Shown here in pieces: positions 1-11,230 of a stretch of 64,000 nt of DNA. This DNA is from Isoetes taiwanensis (taxonomy: Eukaryota > Streptophyta > Lycopodiopsida > Isoetales > Isoetaceae), in the NCBI GenBank assembly GCA_021234155.1, contig JAJEKV010000030.1, positions 7,127,890 through 7,191,889 of the forward strand, read 5' to 3'. Under the pieces are notes generated by a model that was not told where the DNA came from, ran no database searches, and worked only from the letters and a program-made list of their open reading frames with translations. How positions within the stretch are numbered: the first letter of the stretch is position 1; each line of letters starts with the position of its first letter. The position numbers and the translations under genes are program-made.

Positions 1-1581
1 GAGGAGTTTTGATGTCAAATAAGTCACAACAGAGTTTGTCTTCAATCAAAATACTAATCTTTCAATCTCGAAAGGTGATTAGCAGAATTTGAGGTAGAAC
101 AGATCAAGAGAATATCAGAATATAGAAATCGCCCGGATCACGAGGTATATCTCCGAGGGGGGTAAAAAAATGATCCGGATTCCCGCATTAAAAACCGCCC
201 TTCCCAAAACCAGCTTTGTTCAATGATTTCCGCCTAATCTCGAGCAAGTTTCTATCAATCAAGTGCCACAAAGGGTTCCAGGGTTTTAAAAGGTTTAGGA
301 ACTAATTTCGGAAATTGGCGGATTCAATCGTGTTTAGGCACCTAATTGGCCGGATTTAGGTGTTCCTCTATTTCTTAGGGTTTATCAAAATTTCTCAAGG
401 GCGATATATCCCATTGTGCACAAACGAAGTCTCGGGCGGCTAAGGTATATAAGGAATAATGCAGAGCAGCTATTAAATTTATGTACACGCAGAGGGGACA
501 CCGGCCACCGTAATCCGCCCCCACGCCAGCCGCCACGTGGAAAAAAATGGGGGTGACCGGAACTATGCAAAATTAGATAGGGTAGATAGGCTAGAATAGG
601 TTTTTATTTTTTTGGCACGATCCCAAGAAATGATATTTGAGGGGTTTCCCATGTCTTTTTGAATTTTGAAAAGGCCAACCTAGCTATTTTTTGCCAAGCT
701 TCAAATCTAGAGTGTTTTCAGGTCAAATTGAGATACTTGAAATTTTGGCCATTTTGACTATGGTCAATGAATTTTCAACCTTGAAATGGTGAAAAATCAT
801 AGGAAAAGGGGTGGAAAAATAGGAAAAAAAAGGCTATGGTAGGATTTAGGTGATAGAATGAAGGTAAAATTCAAGCTTCTTTGCTCTTTGAGGTTTTTCA
901 TGATCTCTTGAGAGCAATTCACAAGTGGAGGTGAGGCCAATAAAATATAGGTAGTGAGGTAATGAAAGAAGGCATGACAGGTGAAATGAGGTATATAAAA
1001 AATGAAAGGAAGGTGGATGTAGGATGGATGAAATGGATGAAGGCTGGAACCCCCAGAGCACATGATCATATCTCAAAAGCTCAAATCATACCTTATGATG
1101 AACATAACTTTGCTCAAGGCCCTAGGGTCTTCCAAACTTCTAAAAGGTCTTCCAATCTTCAAGGCCAAAATAAGAGCAATTCCAATTCTAAGTGCATCTT
1201 CATATGTGTGACTTCCAAATCATGGGTGCAACTCCATTTAGTTTCATATGAGTGAATATGAGCAACATGGTAATGACTCCTTGTATAGCTTGCAATATTC
1301 TTTGCCCGGTCTTCAAGAAATAAGAATGTAACTAGAAAATCTTCTCAAAGGAAAGAATTAGGCTATACAACCAAGATCCCAAGGGTCTTCCAAACTTGAA
1401 CCAATTTCTTCCAAACTCTAGCAGGATCAAAATAGCACTAACTCTTACCATATGAGTGATGAGAAAGTAACTTAAGATGAAACCTCAAAAGAAACCACAA
1501 GTCTTCCAAACTTTGACAAGTATCTTCCAATCTTGAAACTCTAGGTATCATGATGGTCCATGTTGCCCAAAAGGGGCAACA
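1..1581 (-). repeat. 3' LTR of A1 (partial)
   Basis: Matches 9556-11133, 31630-33227 and 41230-42773 base for base apart from short indels. The inner end is GGGGCAACA at 1573-1581, which pairs as a terminal inverted repeat with the TGTT at the other LTR end (8705). The left part of this LTR is outside the window. Several short ORFs on both strands are shadows with no family resemblance. Confidence 0.9.
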
Positions 1582-1590
1582 TCTCCTCAA
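1582..1590 (-). other. Polypurine tract of A1
   Basis: On the minus strand the bases TTGAGGAGA directly precede the LTR start TGTTGCCCC. This is the expected site and composition for the plus-strand primer of a Ty3 element. The same arrangement recurs in A2 at 33228. Confidence 0.65.
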
Positions 1591-2172
1591 AGGAAAGAAT
1601 GAGGCTGGTCCCCAGCCTCAAAGGAAAGAAATGCTAACTCAAGGTCTTCAAAATATCAACAAGTGGTGGAGGGAATAGAATTACCTGCAGCGGGGGGAAA
1701 TATGAGGCAGAGTATAAGGTAATGGAGAGAGTGATAAGAAAATAAGATCAAAATGGAGGGTAGGACAACTCAAGACAGTGAATATGGAGAAGAAGTGGAT
1801 GAACCTGCATATGACAATGATAATCAAATTAGCATGAGTGCCAAATAAAGGGATGAGTAACAATGTAGGATTAGCACTCTGAAAATTTCATATGGAAGCA
1901 AGGGCTAGATGGAAAGAGGCCAACTTAAGACAAATAAGAGTAATGAGCAAATGGACCTGAAATGACAACACTCAAAATTGTTAAAGCATAGCAAATCTCT
2001 ACCCTATTTAACTAAACTTCTACTATTCAAGAAATTTGGCTCATACAACCATTGAATGTATTTCAAACTAAAAATTCAAACCTTCACACCAAAAAAATTC
2101 AAACCATCGAGCTCGAACCCTAATTTGCTCCTCCTCCGCCAGGTGCTCAAAAACTCGACTCCCTTGCCGATC
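1591..2172. other. Non-coding internal 3' region of A1
   Basis: AT-rich stretch between the PPT and the antisense ORF. It is shared with A2 (33235-33834). I see no coding pattern here, and no terminator or RNA gene that I can support. Confidence 0.5.
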
Positions 2173-2939
2173 ATGGCCCTTTTCTCTACCATACACCTAT
2201 CCGGGACAATGTAACAGCTGATCCGAGCAATTTAGGAGTGCTTCCCGAGCTTGATCCAGCTGGCTGGAGTACCTATTCCTTATGGTGTAATCAGACCAGG
2301 CAAGAAATGCATACAGATGCGCACGGGACAATGTTTTAATTAATGAAGAACCTCTTCCTCGTGGAAATTTACTCAAAGGCACATGCATTTCCAGAGGCAA
2401 AGGTATATGGGAAGGCAAAAATGTTGACCAAAACTACCCCGACCAAAAAGGAACTCTACAAAAAGACATGAACCATGATCACCTTGCCATGGAGTGTTTC
2501 CTTGGGCAAAAGACTTATCAAGAGAAACTAGCAAAGATCAAGACAGTATCGTAACACAAAGGCTCTGGGGCCAGAATTTTTACAAGGGAATGCATTCAGA
2601 TGCTACATATGCACTACTTTTTTTGTGTAAGCATCATGAGCTGATGATGCTCAATTTGACAGTATAGGCAATACTACTCCCACAGGGATGCTAGCAGATA
2701 GCTATGGTTACTTGATGCTTCTCATGATAAAAGAGATGCATTTCAAACTCCCAAAGAGAATCTCCGGAGTGAAGATCATTATGTGTTTGGTACCATGGAC
2801 AATTTTTACCAGATATAACAATCTCTTAGATGCCGCAGATGGATCTCCTTCTCGACAAGATTCCTACTATCCTTCAGAAATGCCGATAGCATTGGTTTTC
2901 TATGAGGATCCTCTCTTTGTAACTTGTGTACCTTTTTGA
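2173..2939 (+). pseudogene. Antisense ORF of A1 between pol and 3' LTR, unknown function
   Basis: A plus-strand ORF, opposite to gag-pol, begins at an ATG at 2173 and ends at TGA 2937-2939, about 255 codons once small frameshifts are allowed. Pieces such as DNVLINEEPLPRGNLLKG, MNHDHLAMECFLGQKTYQEK and SPSRQDSYYPSE lie in order. The copy at 33835-34614 in A2 encodes the same protein with breaks in different places, which argues that the ancestral ORF was intact. No signal peptide or membrane segment is evident and I recognise no domain. Antisense extra ORFs at this position are known in plant Tat-lineage elements; the product's role is not established. Bases 2940-3289, up to the end of pol, hold no further ORF. 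Confidence 0.6.
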
Positions 2940-3289
2940 TGAATAGAATTTTCTCTTGCTCTTTTGAAAATGTCTGATCTTGAAAAATATTTCTGCTTCA
3001 AAACAAATACACAATTAGTTCACCTCAAAGGAAAATGGTCTTGATGGCACAAGTATAAAGAAACTTGAGTACAACTAATCGAAACAATTTAGCAATTCCA
3101 ACCAACCAAAATCTACAATTTTAAGCCTCAAGGAAATAAACAAAATCAATCAAAAAGAATTTTAAATCTCCAACTTCCAACAAAGAATTAACCTATTTTA
3201 AGTTAAAATAGATGTTCATATAGGATAAAAAGGCCTAAACATGCATGTTGAGGCCAATATCTTTCAAATGTCAATATTTGTAGGATTGG

Positions 3290-4480
3290 GTAATTCCAAA
3301 CCTGTTTTGAGATCCTTAAGCCAATAAGATGAATGCCAGCTTCTTATAAACTGGTAAGGGCCTTCCCAAGGATTTTCAAATTTAGACAACTTACCTTCAT
3401 TTGCAAGATCCCATTTGAGCACGAGTTCCAATGGAGCAAATTTATCCTCGAGCTTGTGAGTCGCTTTTAAAAGTCAGCTGCACTCCTAGCCTTCTTAAGT
3501 AGATTGAAGTTTTCGCACCAAATCTATCCTCATCCAACTTTAGTAAAACCTCATACCTGTGTTGTAATGCCTCAAGAAACTCCAAATCCAACTTGAGTGC
3601 CATCCTCAAAGAGGGATCTCCAACTCAACAGAATAACTGCTTCAACACCATAAACCAAACTCAAGGGAGAAGCATTAGTGGCAGTTTTAGCAAAGATTCT
3701 ATGAGCCCAAAGAGCATCATATAATTTCAAATGCCAATCTTTTGGTTTTGGCAAACTGCTTTCTCAGAAAAATACCCTTAAGCACTTTGTTAGTGGACTC
3801 AAATTTTGACCATTTCCTTGAGGGTAATAGGCTGAGCTTTTCACATGTCTGATCTTGAGGCTTGAGACAAGAATTTGAATAACCTCATTAATAAAAGTAG
3901 AGCCTCTATCACCAAAATTTTGAAAGGGATCCCAAATCTAGAACAAATGTTTTCATGCAAAAACCTAGCAAAGAGTATATGCATTTGCTTTTCTCAAGGG
4001 TGCCGCTTTGCCGACCATTTGGTAAATAAATCAGAGCCACAACAATGTATTCATGCCGAAAGCGTAAGATGAGGGATTTATAGGGCCAACATAATCTAGC
4101 CCCCAAACTTGAAATGGGCCTCGGGACACAATTCCAAAGAAGAGGGGCAGATGCAAAATTTTCTTACCAAAAATCCGCATTGGTGGCAAGTTTTATGACA
4201 TCATAGCAATCTCTAAATAAATGAGGCCGAAATAACCGGACCTTAATATTTTTTTTTTTCGGTATCTCACGCTAAAAATGACCACCACAAACACCTTTAT
4301 GATTTTCAAAGCTAGTACCGTGGCGCCTTCATCTTCATCAACACATCTTTAAGAGTACACCATCCCTATTTACCTTGCACAAGATGTCACCAACCAATGA
4401 GTAAGTCAAACATTTTAACTTAAACTTGTAAGTTTGGCTTTTTGAAAATTCGAAGGTATCTCTTGATATCAAGGAATCTC
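3290..4480 (-). pseudogene. Integrase of A1 (broken frame)
   Basis: The integrase would insert the cDNA copy into host DNA. Reading right to left: an HHCC zinc-binding region with a CGGHFAPDTTAKK-like segment, then the catalytic core (clearer in A2: WGLDYVGPI and ILTDRG carry the two Asp, PQGNGQAESTNK the Glu), then the C-terminal part WHLKLYDALWAHRI and ATNASPLSLVYGVEA at 3640-3755, and the end-domain WEGPYQI near 3350. Several frameshifts interrupt it. I see no chromodomain. It follows RNase H directly, as in other Ty3 elements. Confidence 0.8.
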
Positions 4481-4589
4481 CTGATAGGTTGTTGCCAACC
4501 TTGAGTCGGCATAGTTGACACGTCCCCGCTCATTTACAAATAAGGTTAGTCATTTCTTCTTCTTGTACCACCTCCTCATGTTCAAAGTA

Positions 4590-6010
4590 GGCAAAGCAGT
4601 GTATAAAACTCGGATTGTTCAATACATGAATAACCTTTTACCTTTAAATCATAAGATTGAAGCCTACAAGCCCACCTATGAAGCTTAGGTTTTTCTAATT
4701 TTACCATACAAAAAGGCATGGGGTTCTCGCTGCATGTAGATAGTGGCTTGGGATTTTTGTAAAGATGACCCTGTCTCTCGATCAAAAAGATGAGAGCAAG
4801 AAAGACTCCTTTCTATCTTAGCATACTTCTCTTCGCTTTGAGACCATTGTTTGCTTGCAAAAGCAATAGGGTGTCTATCCTGCAAAATGGCAACTCCAGC
4901 AGCCTTTTTAGTGATAGTTATGTAAACTTTAAATGGTAATGAAAGGTCTGGAGTTTTTAAAAGTGTAGAATGACAAATAGCCTCTATGATCTGCAAAAAA
5001 GCTTTTTCACACTCATCAGTCCAAACAACAGGCCTATATTTACTTTCTCTTTTACTAACTTGGCCTACTCTAGTCAACTTAGAGATAGGACTAATAAGGT
5101 GAGAGAAATTAGGCACATACACTCTTAAGAAAGAGGTCATTCCCATAAATCCCTTGACTTCTTTAATTGTCCTGGGTGTTTGAAGCTTTTTTAAAGCTAT
5201 GATCTTCTCTTCAGCTACTTGAAGGCCTTTAGCAGAAACCTCATGGCCTAAGAGCTGGCCTTTGGATGCCAAAAAGATGCACTTCTTTGGGTTTAGATTA
5301 ACTCCAGTTTGTCTGCACAATGTGAATATTCTTGTTAGCTCTGAAATATGATCACTTGTATCAGTACCTAAGCATAAATCATCCAGATAAACTCTGAATT
5401 GCTCAGGAGTCATGTTTGCAAAGACAGTATCCATGGCTCTCTGAAATGTGGCAGGGGCATTCATTAAGCCAAAAGGCATCCTTTTCATTGCATAAGTTCC
5501 CCATGGAGTAATGAAGGATGTCTTTTGATCGATCTTCCTTTTTGATGCTAATCGATTAAAACCGGAGAAACCATCCAAAAATGAGTACATAGACTTACCA
5601 AATTATCGTGATAAAGGATTTCTTCCAAAAAAGGCAAAGGGTAACAATCTTTAACAGTAGCTTTATTTAGATCTCTATAATCCACACATATTCTTAAAGA
5701 ACCATTCTTTTTTAGAACTGGAACAATACAAGAAACCCAAGAGGGGTTCACAATGTCAACTATCAATCCTGATTCCTGCATTTTGAATAATTCCTGCTTG
5801 ATAAGATCTAAAAGTGAAGAATTAATTCTTCTCAACTTCTCGTAACAAAGTTTGGCATCTTCTCGAACCTTAATTTCAAACTCACAAATTTTTTTATCAA
5901 CCCCTTTCAGTTCTGAATACTCCCAAGCAAAAACATCCACCCAATCCTCAAATAACTCAACCATTTTACCTTGATCACCTTCATTATATAAGTCTCCCAT
6001 TTGCAGGGTC
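4590..6010 (-). pseudogene. Reverse transcriptase and ordinary RNase H of A1
   Basis: RT copies element RNA into DNA. Visible in order: FAWEYSELKGVD lead-in, LKKNGSLRICVDYRDLNKA (about 5650-5710), DGFSGFNRLASK (5545-5580), MPFGLMNAPATFQRAMDT (5430-5490), the catalytic YLDDL (about 5375-5395), and the connection to RNase H. The RNase H part carries FKVYITITKKAAGVAILQ (4880-4935) and PIAFASKQWSQ. It is split into two large overlapping frames by one indel near 5570, so RT is the best-preserved part of A1. The lead-in and DGFSGFN motifs resemble Tat-branch elements more than chromoviruses. Confidence 0.88.
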
Positions 6011-6149
6011 CTAGATATACCTCCTTTATGCACTTCAAGCTCTTTAAGTGATTCCTCTTGTGCTAGGTTGATAGTTAAGATGGGATGGAATTGGGAAAGC
6101 TCCTCTTCATCTAAGACATCCTCTTGAATAGCTCCTTCAGACAAATACT

Positions 6150-6660
6150 CCATAAGGGTTTTTCTGCACAATGAGTCAGCTTCAAAATTCTTAGATCTAG
6201 GAATATGTAAAATCTCCCAATGATCAAAAAAAGTTAATAATTCTCTGGCTTGGAGCACTTTCGAGATCCTCCATGTCTTGATGTTTAGTTCATATTCTCC
6301 CAAGATTTGTCTACAAACAAGTTGTGAGTCTCCATAAATAACAATATGAGAAATACTCATACACCTTTGCTTCTTGTAAACCTCGCAATGAGGGCTTTGT
6401 ATTCTCTTTTTAGAAGAAATATTAGGGTGAATTCTCCCTATCTTAGTCATCAACTTAAAATCTGCATCCTTCAAAATAGCAGCTCAGAAGAAGCAATCCC
6501 CAGTTTTTTTGACATACCTCCATCAAACCAGAGATAGGCTTTTTTTGCCTTCAGATCAGGAGATTCAACATGCATGTAAGCAAAGTTGACAACCTCTTCA
6601 TGTATACTAGCATCCAGGCCTAAATTGTAAACACCCAAATCTTCTTCCCCGTAGTATGTC
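6150..6660 (-). pseudogene. Extra RNase H (aRNH-like) of A1, placed upstream of RT
   Basis: A second RNase H fold lies between protease and RT. Motifs in order: AYLWFDGGMS (first catalytic Asp, about 6510-6540), a block near 6370-6430 that in A2 still reads YKALIA after the residues that usually carry the Glu, HIVIYGDSQLV (third acidic residue, 6318-6350), GEYELN, then HIPRSKNFEADSL (6168-6208) with the last Asp. The NAA-YKALIAG-LQEA and DSQLV-QI-GEYE pattern is that of the archaeal-like RNase H found in plant Tat elements. There it lies after the ordinary RNase H; I searched between RNase H and integrase here and found none. A linker of about 100-130 residues separates it from RT. It is frameshifted at the Glu block. 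Confidence 0.78.
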
Positions 6661-6665
6661 CACAT

Positions 6666-7200
6666 CTATGAACCTAATGTTAGCAGATGGATGGTTTTGT
6701 TTGCCAGGTTGATGATGGTTGCTCCATTGAAATGGTGCAAGTGCCTTCGCACCATACAGTCCGGCATCCACCAAGCTTTCATCCATCTCCTTCCTAATAA
6801 TAGATCATAGATATTAGCTTGATTAACATTTTCAAAATCAACAACCACAAATGTGGCCAGCATAATGATTCCCCAGTATTCACGTATACATTTTTACTAT
6901 TCCCTTAGGCACAACTTTTAGCATTTGAAAAGATTTTAGAACAATGGAAGTATTATCTTCTACCTTGAGATCCAAAGCCTTCATAACATGATAAGGCATA
7001 ACATTAAGAGAAGAACCTCCATCCAAGAAAACTTTGTCTAGATGGGAAGTTCCTATAGTAGCACTACAAGTAAAAGCACTGATCTTCGTTTGCTCGTAAA
7101 AAGCCACGTAAATATTGTTGCAGGGTTTCAGCAGCAACCTCTTCAATATCCTGGAGTGCTTTTGATCAACTTTTCCCCGTATGATGGTGCAATTCAAAGC
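6666..7200 (-). pseudogene. Aspartic protease of A1
   Basis: Retropepsin-type protease that would cleave the Gag-Pol polyprotein. The active-site block is VFLDGGSSLNVMP at about 7000-7035, using DGG in place of the usual DTG, a form common in plant Ty3 elements. Downstream ATFVVVDFENVNQANIYDLLLGRRWMK (6770-6860) matches the typical second half, with the LLGRRWM block in place of ILG-DW. A frameshift lies near 6870. Confidence 0.78.
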
Positions 7201-7329
7201 AGAAAGTTAATAAATCCACAAAGAACCTTAGAATTTTTCATAAGTAATTCAAATTCATCCAACTTCCGTAATCTTTCTGCTTATACCTTTGAGCAGGAGG
7301 AGGAGCTATATTCTCGAGGATCTGATTGA

Positions 7330-8664
7330 AATGTTACCTTATGAGGTGGAACAGAACCTCAGATGCATTTGGATGAGCTCCCGCACGGTTCCACGCACAA
7401 CCATAACATCTTGCTCTTCCTGTTCTCCCCGCACAAGTCTCAATAAAACTTATATTTGACATTTGTTTACCTTTATCTTGTTTTTCAAAATAAGCCTTAA
7501 CACTCCAATACTTCTCCTCATGACCTATTTCCTTGCAAAAAGAGCAAACAGACATTCTCTACCAAAGTGACCTCTTCTATGACACTTAGGACATTGCCTT
7601 GCAAAACACTGCCAGCTCTATGGTAAGGTTTACCACAGTTTGTGTATTGTGGAGGTGGGGCATCTTTACTGCTTTTTAATTCAAGAAGTTGTTTGGTAAT
7701 CTCCAAAAGTGCCTCGACACTTTATCGATCTCGACATTTCATCTCAAACATGAGGATCCAATTCTTCAGCCTTTGACTTCTTCTTTTTGTATCGCATAAA
7801 CAGGAGCAAGATTAGCAAAATGTAAATCATGTTCGCCCATGATGAGGAGGATAAAATGGATCTCTCGATCTCTTCATCGAAGATAGCTTAATAGTTCTCG
7901 CTGCATCTACAAATTTCTTTACAAATGTTTTATGGATAGAATCCAACTCACCAAATTTTTGTAATTTTAATAACTTCCTATAGATCCTAGGTCTAGACAT
8001 CAAACCTCCGATAAAGGAAGCAACTAGGTGCAATGTTGGATGAGTAACCCGATTCCTCATACACACTAGCAAATAAGAATTAAATCTCTCCACATACCGC
8101 TTTTTACTCACCGTGTCTAATGGAAAATGAGTTGAGTTCAAAGACAAGATCCCGGGGTGAAGTAGCCTTACAAAACCTTGATAGAAACTTGTGTTCCAAT
8201 TCATCCCTTTGGTACCTATAGACAGCTCAAAATCGAGCCAAGATCCGGCCTCATCACCCTTCATGCATTTGATGAATTCTCGCAAACTGAAACCCTTCTT
8301 TTCTCCCATGTTCTTCATAATAGTCTTCAAAGTTTTTAGAAAATGGTTGGCATTCATGGAAGAATCATAGCAAGGGGGGAAAACAGTATAGTCAACTCAA
8401 AATGATAAGGTGCTGATGGAGGAACAGACCGAAAGGTGTTGATCTGGTTCAAAAAGTTTATGAATTTGTGAAGAAGAGGGCACCTGAGAGAAATATTTGT
8501 AATATTTGTAGACCGATAGAGAGGAGCTGGTGGAGGAATAGGCAAGTTGGGAGTATTTGTAGCATTAGTGGTAGATCCGGTAGCCACTTTCATGCTTACT
8601 CCTACCAAATCTGGTTGATTTGTCTCCTCGTGGGTTCAGCAGACCAAATCTTCCTTGGTGCCAT
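7330..8664 (-). pseudogene. Gag of A1 (capsid and nucleocapsid)
   Basis: Gag would package the RNA in a cytoplasmic particle. I place the start at the ATG complementary to 8662-8664 (MAPRK), 22 bases inside the PBS; A2 has the same ATG at 40320. A capsid region spans about 7830-8360 (SLREFIKCMKGDEAGSWL, VERFNSYLLVC, HPTLHLVAS, RPRIYRKLLKL). Two nucleocapsid zinc knuckles follow: CPKCHRRGHFGREC, readable in A2 and at 7552-7598 here in shifted frame, and CSFCKEIGHEEKY at about 7515-7555, whose last Cys reads Trp here but Cys in A2. Several frameshifts. Confidence 0.75.
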
Positions 8665-8685
8665 TGAGTTCAATTTCCGTAAAAA

Positions 8686-8701
8686 ATCTTTAGGACCTCC
8701 A
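8686..8701 (-). other. Primer binding site of A1, tRNA-Gln type
   Basis: On the minus strand TGGAGGTCCTA lies three bases inside the 5' LTR. It is complementary to the 3' end of a eukaryotic tRNA-Gln. The A2 copy (40341-40358) is longer and cleaner, 18 bases; here three bases are missing from the middle. Confidence 0.7.
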
Positions 8702-8704
8702 AAA

Positions 8705-11133
8705 TGTTAGCCTAAAACCTGGAATTTTAGCCTAACCTCAAAGGAAGTGTAAAACAAACTGTCAGGGACCTCCAGATCACTTAGGGTGATCAATCCTTAA
8801 TCATATAAAGCAAAAAGAACTCAATTTCAAATGCTTGGTTTTGTCAAAATCACTACAAATCCCCCGGCTAAAAAAAAAGCTGTGAAAAATCAATCTTGGC
8901 AAATACACCCTTTAAGATTTTGAGTTTTGGTTTTGGTATGAGTTATAGACAAGTAGAGGGAACTGATGGTGAAAGTCATTCTCGATTTGGATAGGGAAGA
9001 CCAAGAAAATCAATGTCAAAGTTCACCAAAAATTGGTCAATGCCAAAACAGAGAGCCAAAATTTGCAAATATAGTTTGGTGATAAATCTTGAGTTGGAAT
9101 TTGTATAAACAGCTTCAAAATAAACTCTAGATCATGTGCATAAGGTTTTCTTGACAAGCAAACACTATGATATTTACTGAGATGGGCCAAAGTCTCGATT
9201 TCATCAGCTTTATGACGCTTATGGAAAAAACTATTTTTTCTTTGTTTTCTTTACATATAAGCAATACTCAAACCTTTTAAAGAATGGGACACGACTATTA
9301 ATTTGGATTCTACTTTAAATATCTGGTTTCTATTAGTTTAGACAGGCAGAACAACTTGAAACAAAAGAAGATGGAAACACTATTTGTCCGGCAATGAATA
9401 TGCATTCAAATCATAAGATATCACGGGGAGTTTAGAATTCTCGAAGAAGTAATACCTGTGATAATGCTTGAGAACAGATCCCAAGGCATTGTCAACTTCT
9501 GAAAACCCAAAAATTATCAGAAAGAGAAAATAATAAGATAATTTGAGTAGCAGTAGGAGTTTTGATGTCAAATAAGTCACAACAGAGTCGGTCTTCAATC
9601 AAAATACAATCAATCTTCAATCTTTGAAGCAGGATTAGCGTAATTTGAGGTAGAAATGTATCAAGAGAATATCAGAATATAGAAATCGCCCCGATCACGT
9701 AGGTATATCTCCGAGGGGGTAAAAAATGATCCGTATTCCCAGCATTAAAACTGCCCTTCCCAAAACCAGCTCGGTTCAATGATTTCCGCCTAATCTGAGC
9801 AAGTTTCTATCAATCAAGTGCCACAAAGGGTTCCAGGGTTTTAAAAAGGTTTAGGAACCAATTTCGGGCGGAAATTGGCTGGATTCAATCGGGTTTAGGC
9901 ACGAATTGGCGGATTTAGCAGTTCCTCTATTTCTTAGGGTTTATCAAAAATTCTCAAGGGCTTATATATCCCATGGTGCACAAACGAGTCTCAAGGCTAA
10001 GGTATATAAGAATAATGCAGAGCAAAACTATTAAATTTGCGTACACGCAGAGGGGACACCCCAAATGTCCGCCCCCACGCCCCGCCACGTGGAAAAATGG
10101 GGGGGACCGAACTATGCAAAATTAGATAGGGTAGATAGGCTAGAATAGGTTTTTATTTTTTTGGCACGATCCCAAGAAATGATATTTGAGGGTTTCCATG
10201 TCTTTTTTGAATTTTGAAAAGGCCAACCTAGCTATTTTTGCCAAGCTTCAAATCTAGAGTGTTTTCAGTCAAATTGAGATACTTGAAATTTTGGCCATTT
10301 TGACTATGGTCAATGAATTTTCAACCTTGGAAATGGTGAAAAAATCATAGGAAAAGGTGGAAAAATAGGAAAAAAAAAAAAAGGCTATGGTAGGATTTAG
10401 GTGATAGAATGAAGGTAAAATTCAAGCTTCTTTGCTCTTGAGGTTTTTCATGATCTCTTGAGAGCAATTCACAAGTGGAGGTGAGGCCAATAAAATATAG
10501 GTAGTGAGGTAATGAAAGAAGGCATGACAGGGTGAAAATGAGGTATATAAAAAATGAAAGGAAGGTGGATGTAGGATGGATGAAATGGATGAAGGCTGGA
10601 ACCCCAGTAGCACATGATCATATCTCAAAAGCTCAAATCATACCTTATGATGAACATAACTTTGCTCAAGGCCCTAGGGTCTTCCAAAAACTTCTAAAAA
10701 GGTCTTCCAATCTTCAAGGCCAAAATAAGAGCAATTCCATTCTAAGTGCATCTTCATATGTGTGACTTCCAAATCATGGGTGCAACTCCATTTAGTTTCA
10801 TATGAGTGAATATGAGCAACATGGTAATGACTCCTTGTATAGCTTGCAATATTCTTTGCACGGTCTTCAAGAAATAAGAATGTAACTAGAAAAATTCCTC
10901 AAAGGAAAGAATTAGGCTATACAACCAAGATCCCAAGGGTCTTCCAAACTTGAACCAATTTCTTCCAAACTCTAGCAGGATCAAAATAGCACTAACTCTT
11001 ACCATATGAGTGATGAGAAAGTAACTTAAGATGAAACCTCAAAAGAAACCACAAGTCTTCCAAACTTTGACAAGTATCTTCCAATCTTGAAACTCTAGGT
11101 ATCATGATGGTCCATGTTGCCCAAAAGGGGCAA
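8705..11133 (-). repeat. 5' LTR of A1
   Basis: Begins TGTTAGCC at 8705 and ends at GGGGCAA near 11133, where similarity to the other LTR copies stops; the last two bases of the expected CAACA end are missing. Length about 2430. It is nearly identical to the A2 LTRs, so the two elements are young or duplicated together. No protein-coding pattern is supported inside. Confidence 0.88.
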
Positions 11134-11230
11134 ATATACGCTTGGGCACCAAGTGATATCCCGGTAGAAAAGGGATCTCCACCCAGGCCCACTTAAGGGT
11201 GGCGAGTAGTTGATTGGAATGTGGCAGAAG
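11134..11230. other. Spacer between A1 and a family B LTR
   Basis: About 97 bases lie between the right end of A1 and the LTR end TGTGACGTCCCC. They match neither element internally and nothing I recognise. The equivalent stretch is absent at the A2/B1 junction (42773). Confidence 0.4.

Larger units (their letters stand above)
1..11133 (-). mobile_element. Ty3/gypsy LTR retrotransposon A1, Tat-like, nearly complete
   Basis: Coding runs on the minus strand, so the 5' LTR is on the right (8705-11133) and the 3' LTR on the left (1-1581, cut by the window edge). Order in the coding sense: LTR, tRNA-Gln-type PBS, gag with two CCHC knuckles, aspartic protease, extra RNase H, reverse transcriptase, ordinary RNase H, integrase, an antisense ORF, PPT, LTR. 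The dual RNase H, the antisense ORF and the RT style (DGFSGFN, KKNGSLRICVDYRDLN) point to the Tat branch of non-chromovirus Ty3 elements. Frames are broken by many small indels. A second copy, A2, lies at 30766-42773 in the same orientation. Confidence 0.9.

Noticed and set aside
962-1255. 97-codon plus-strand ORF, with relatives in the other A LTRs.
   Set aside because: It lies within the LTR, varies in frame between copies, and matches no family; treated as a shadow.
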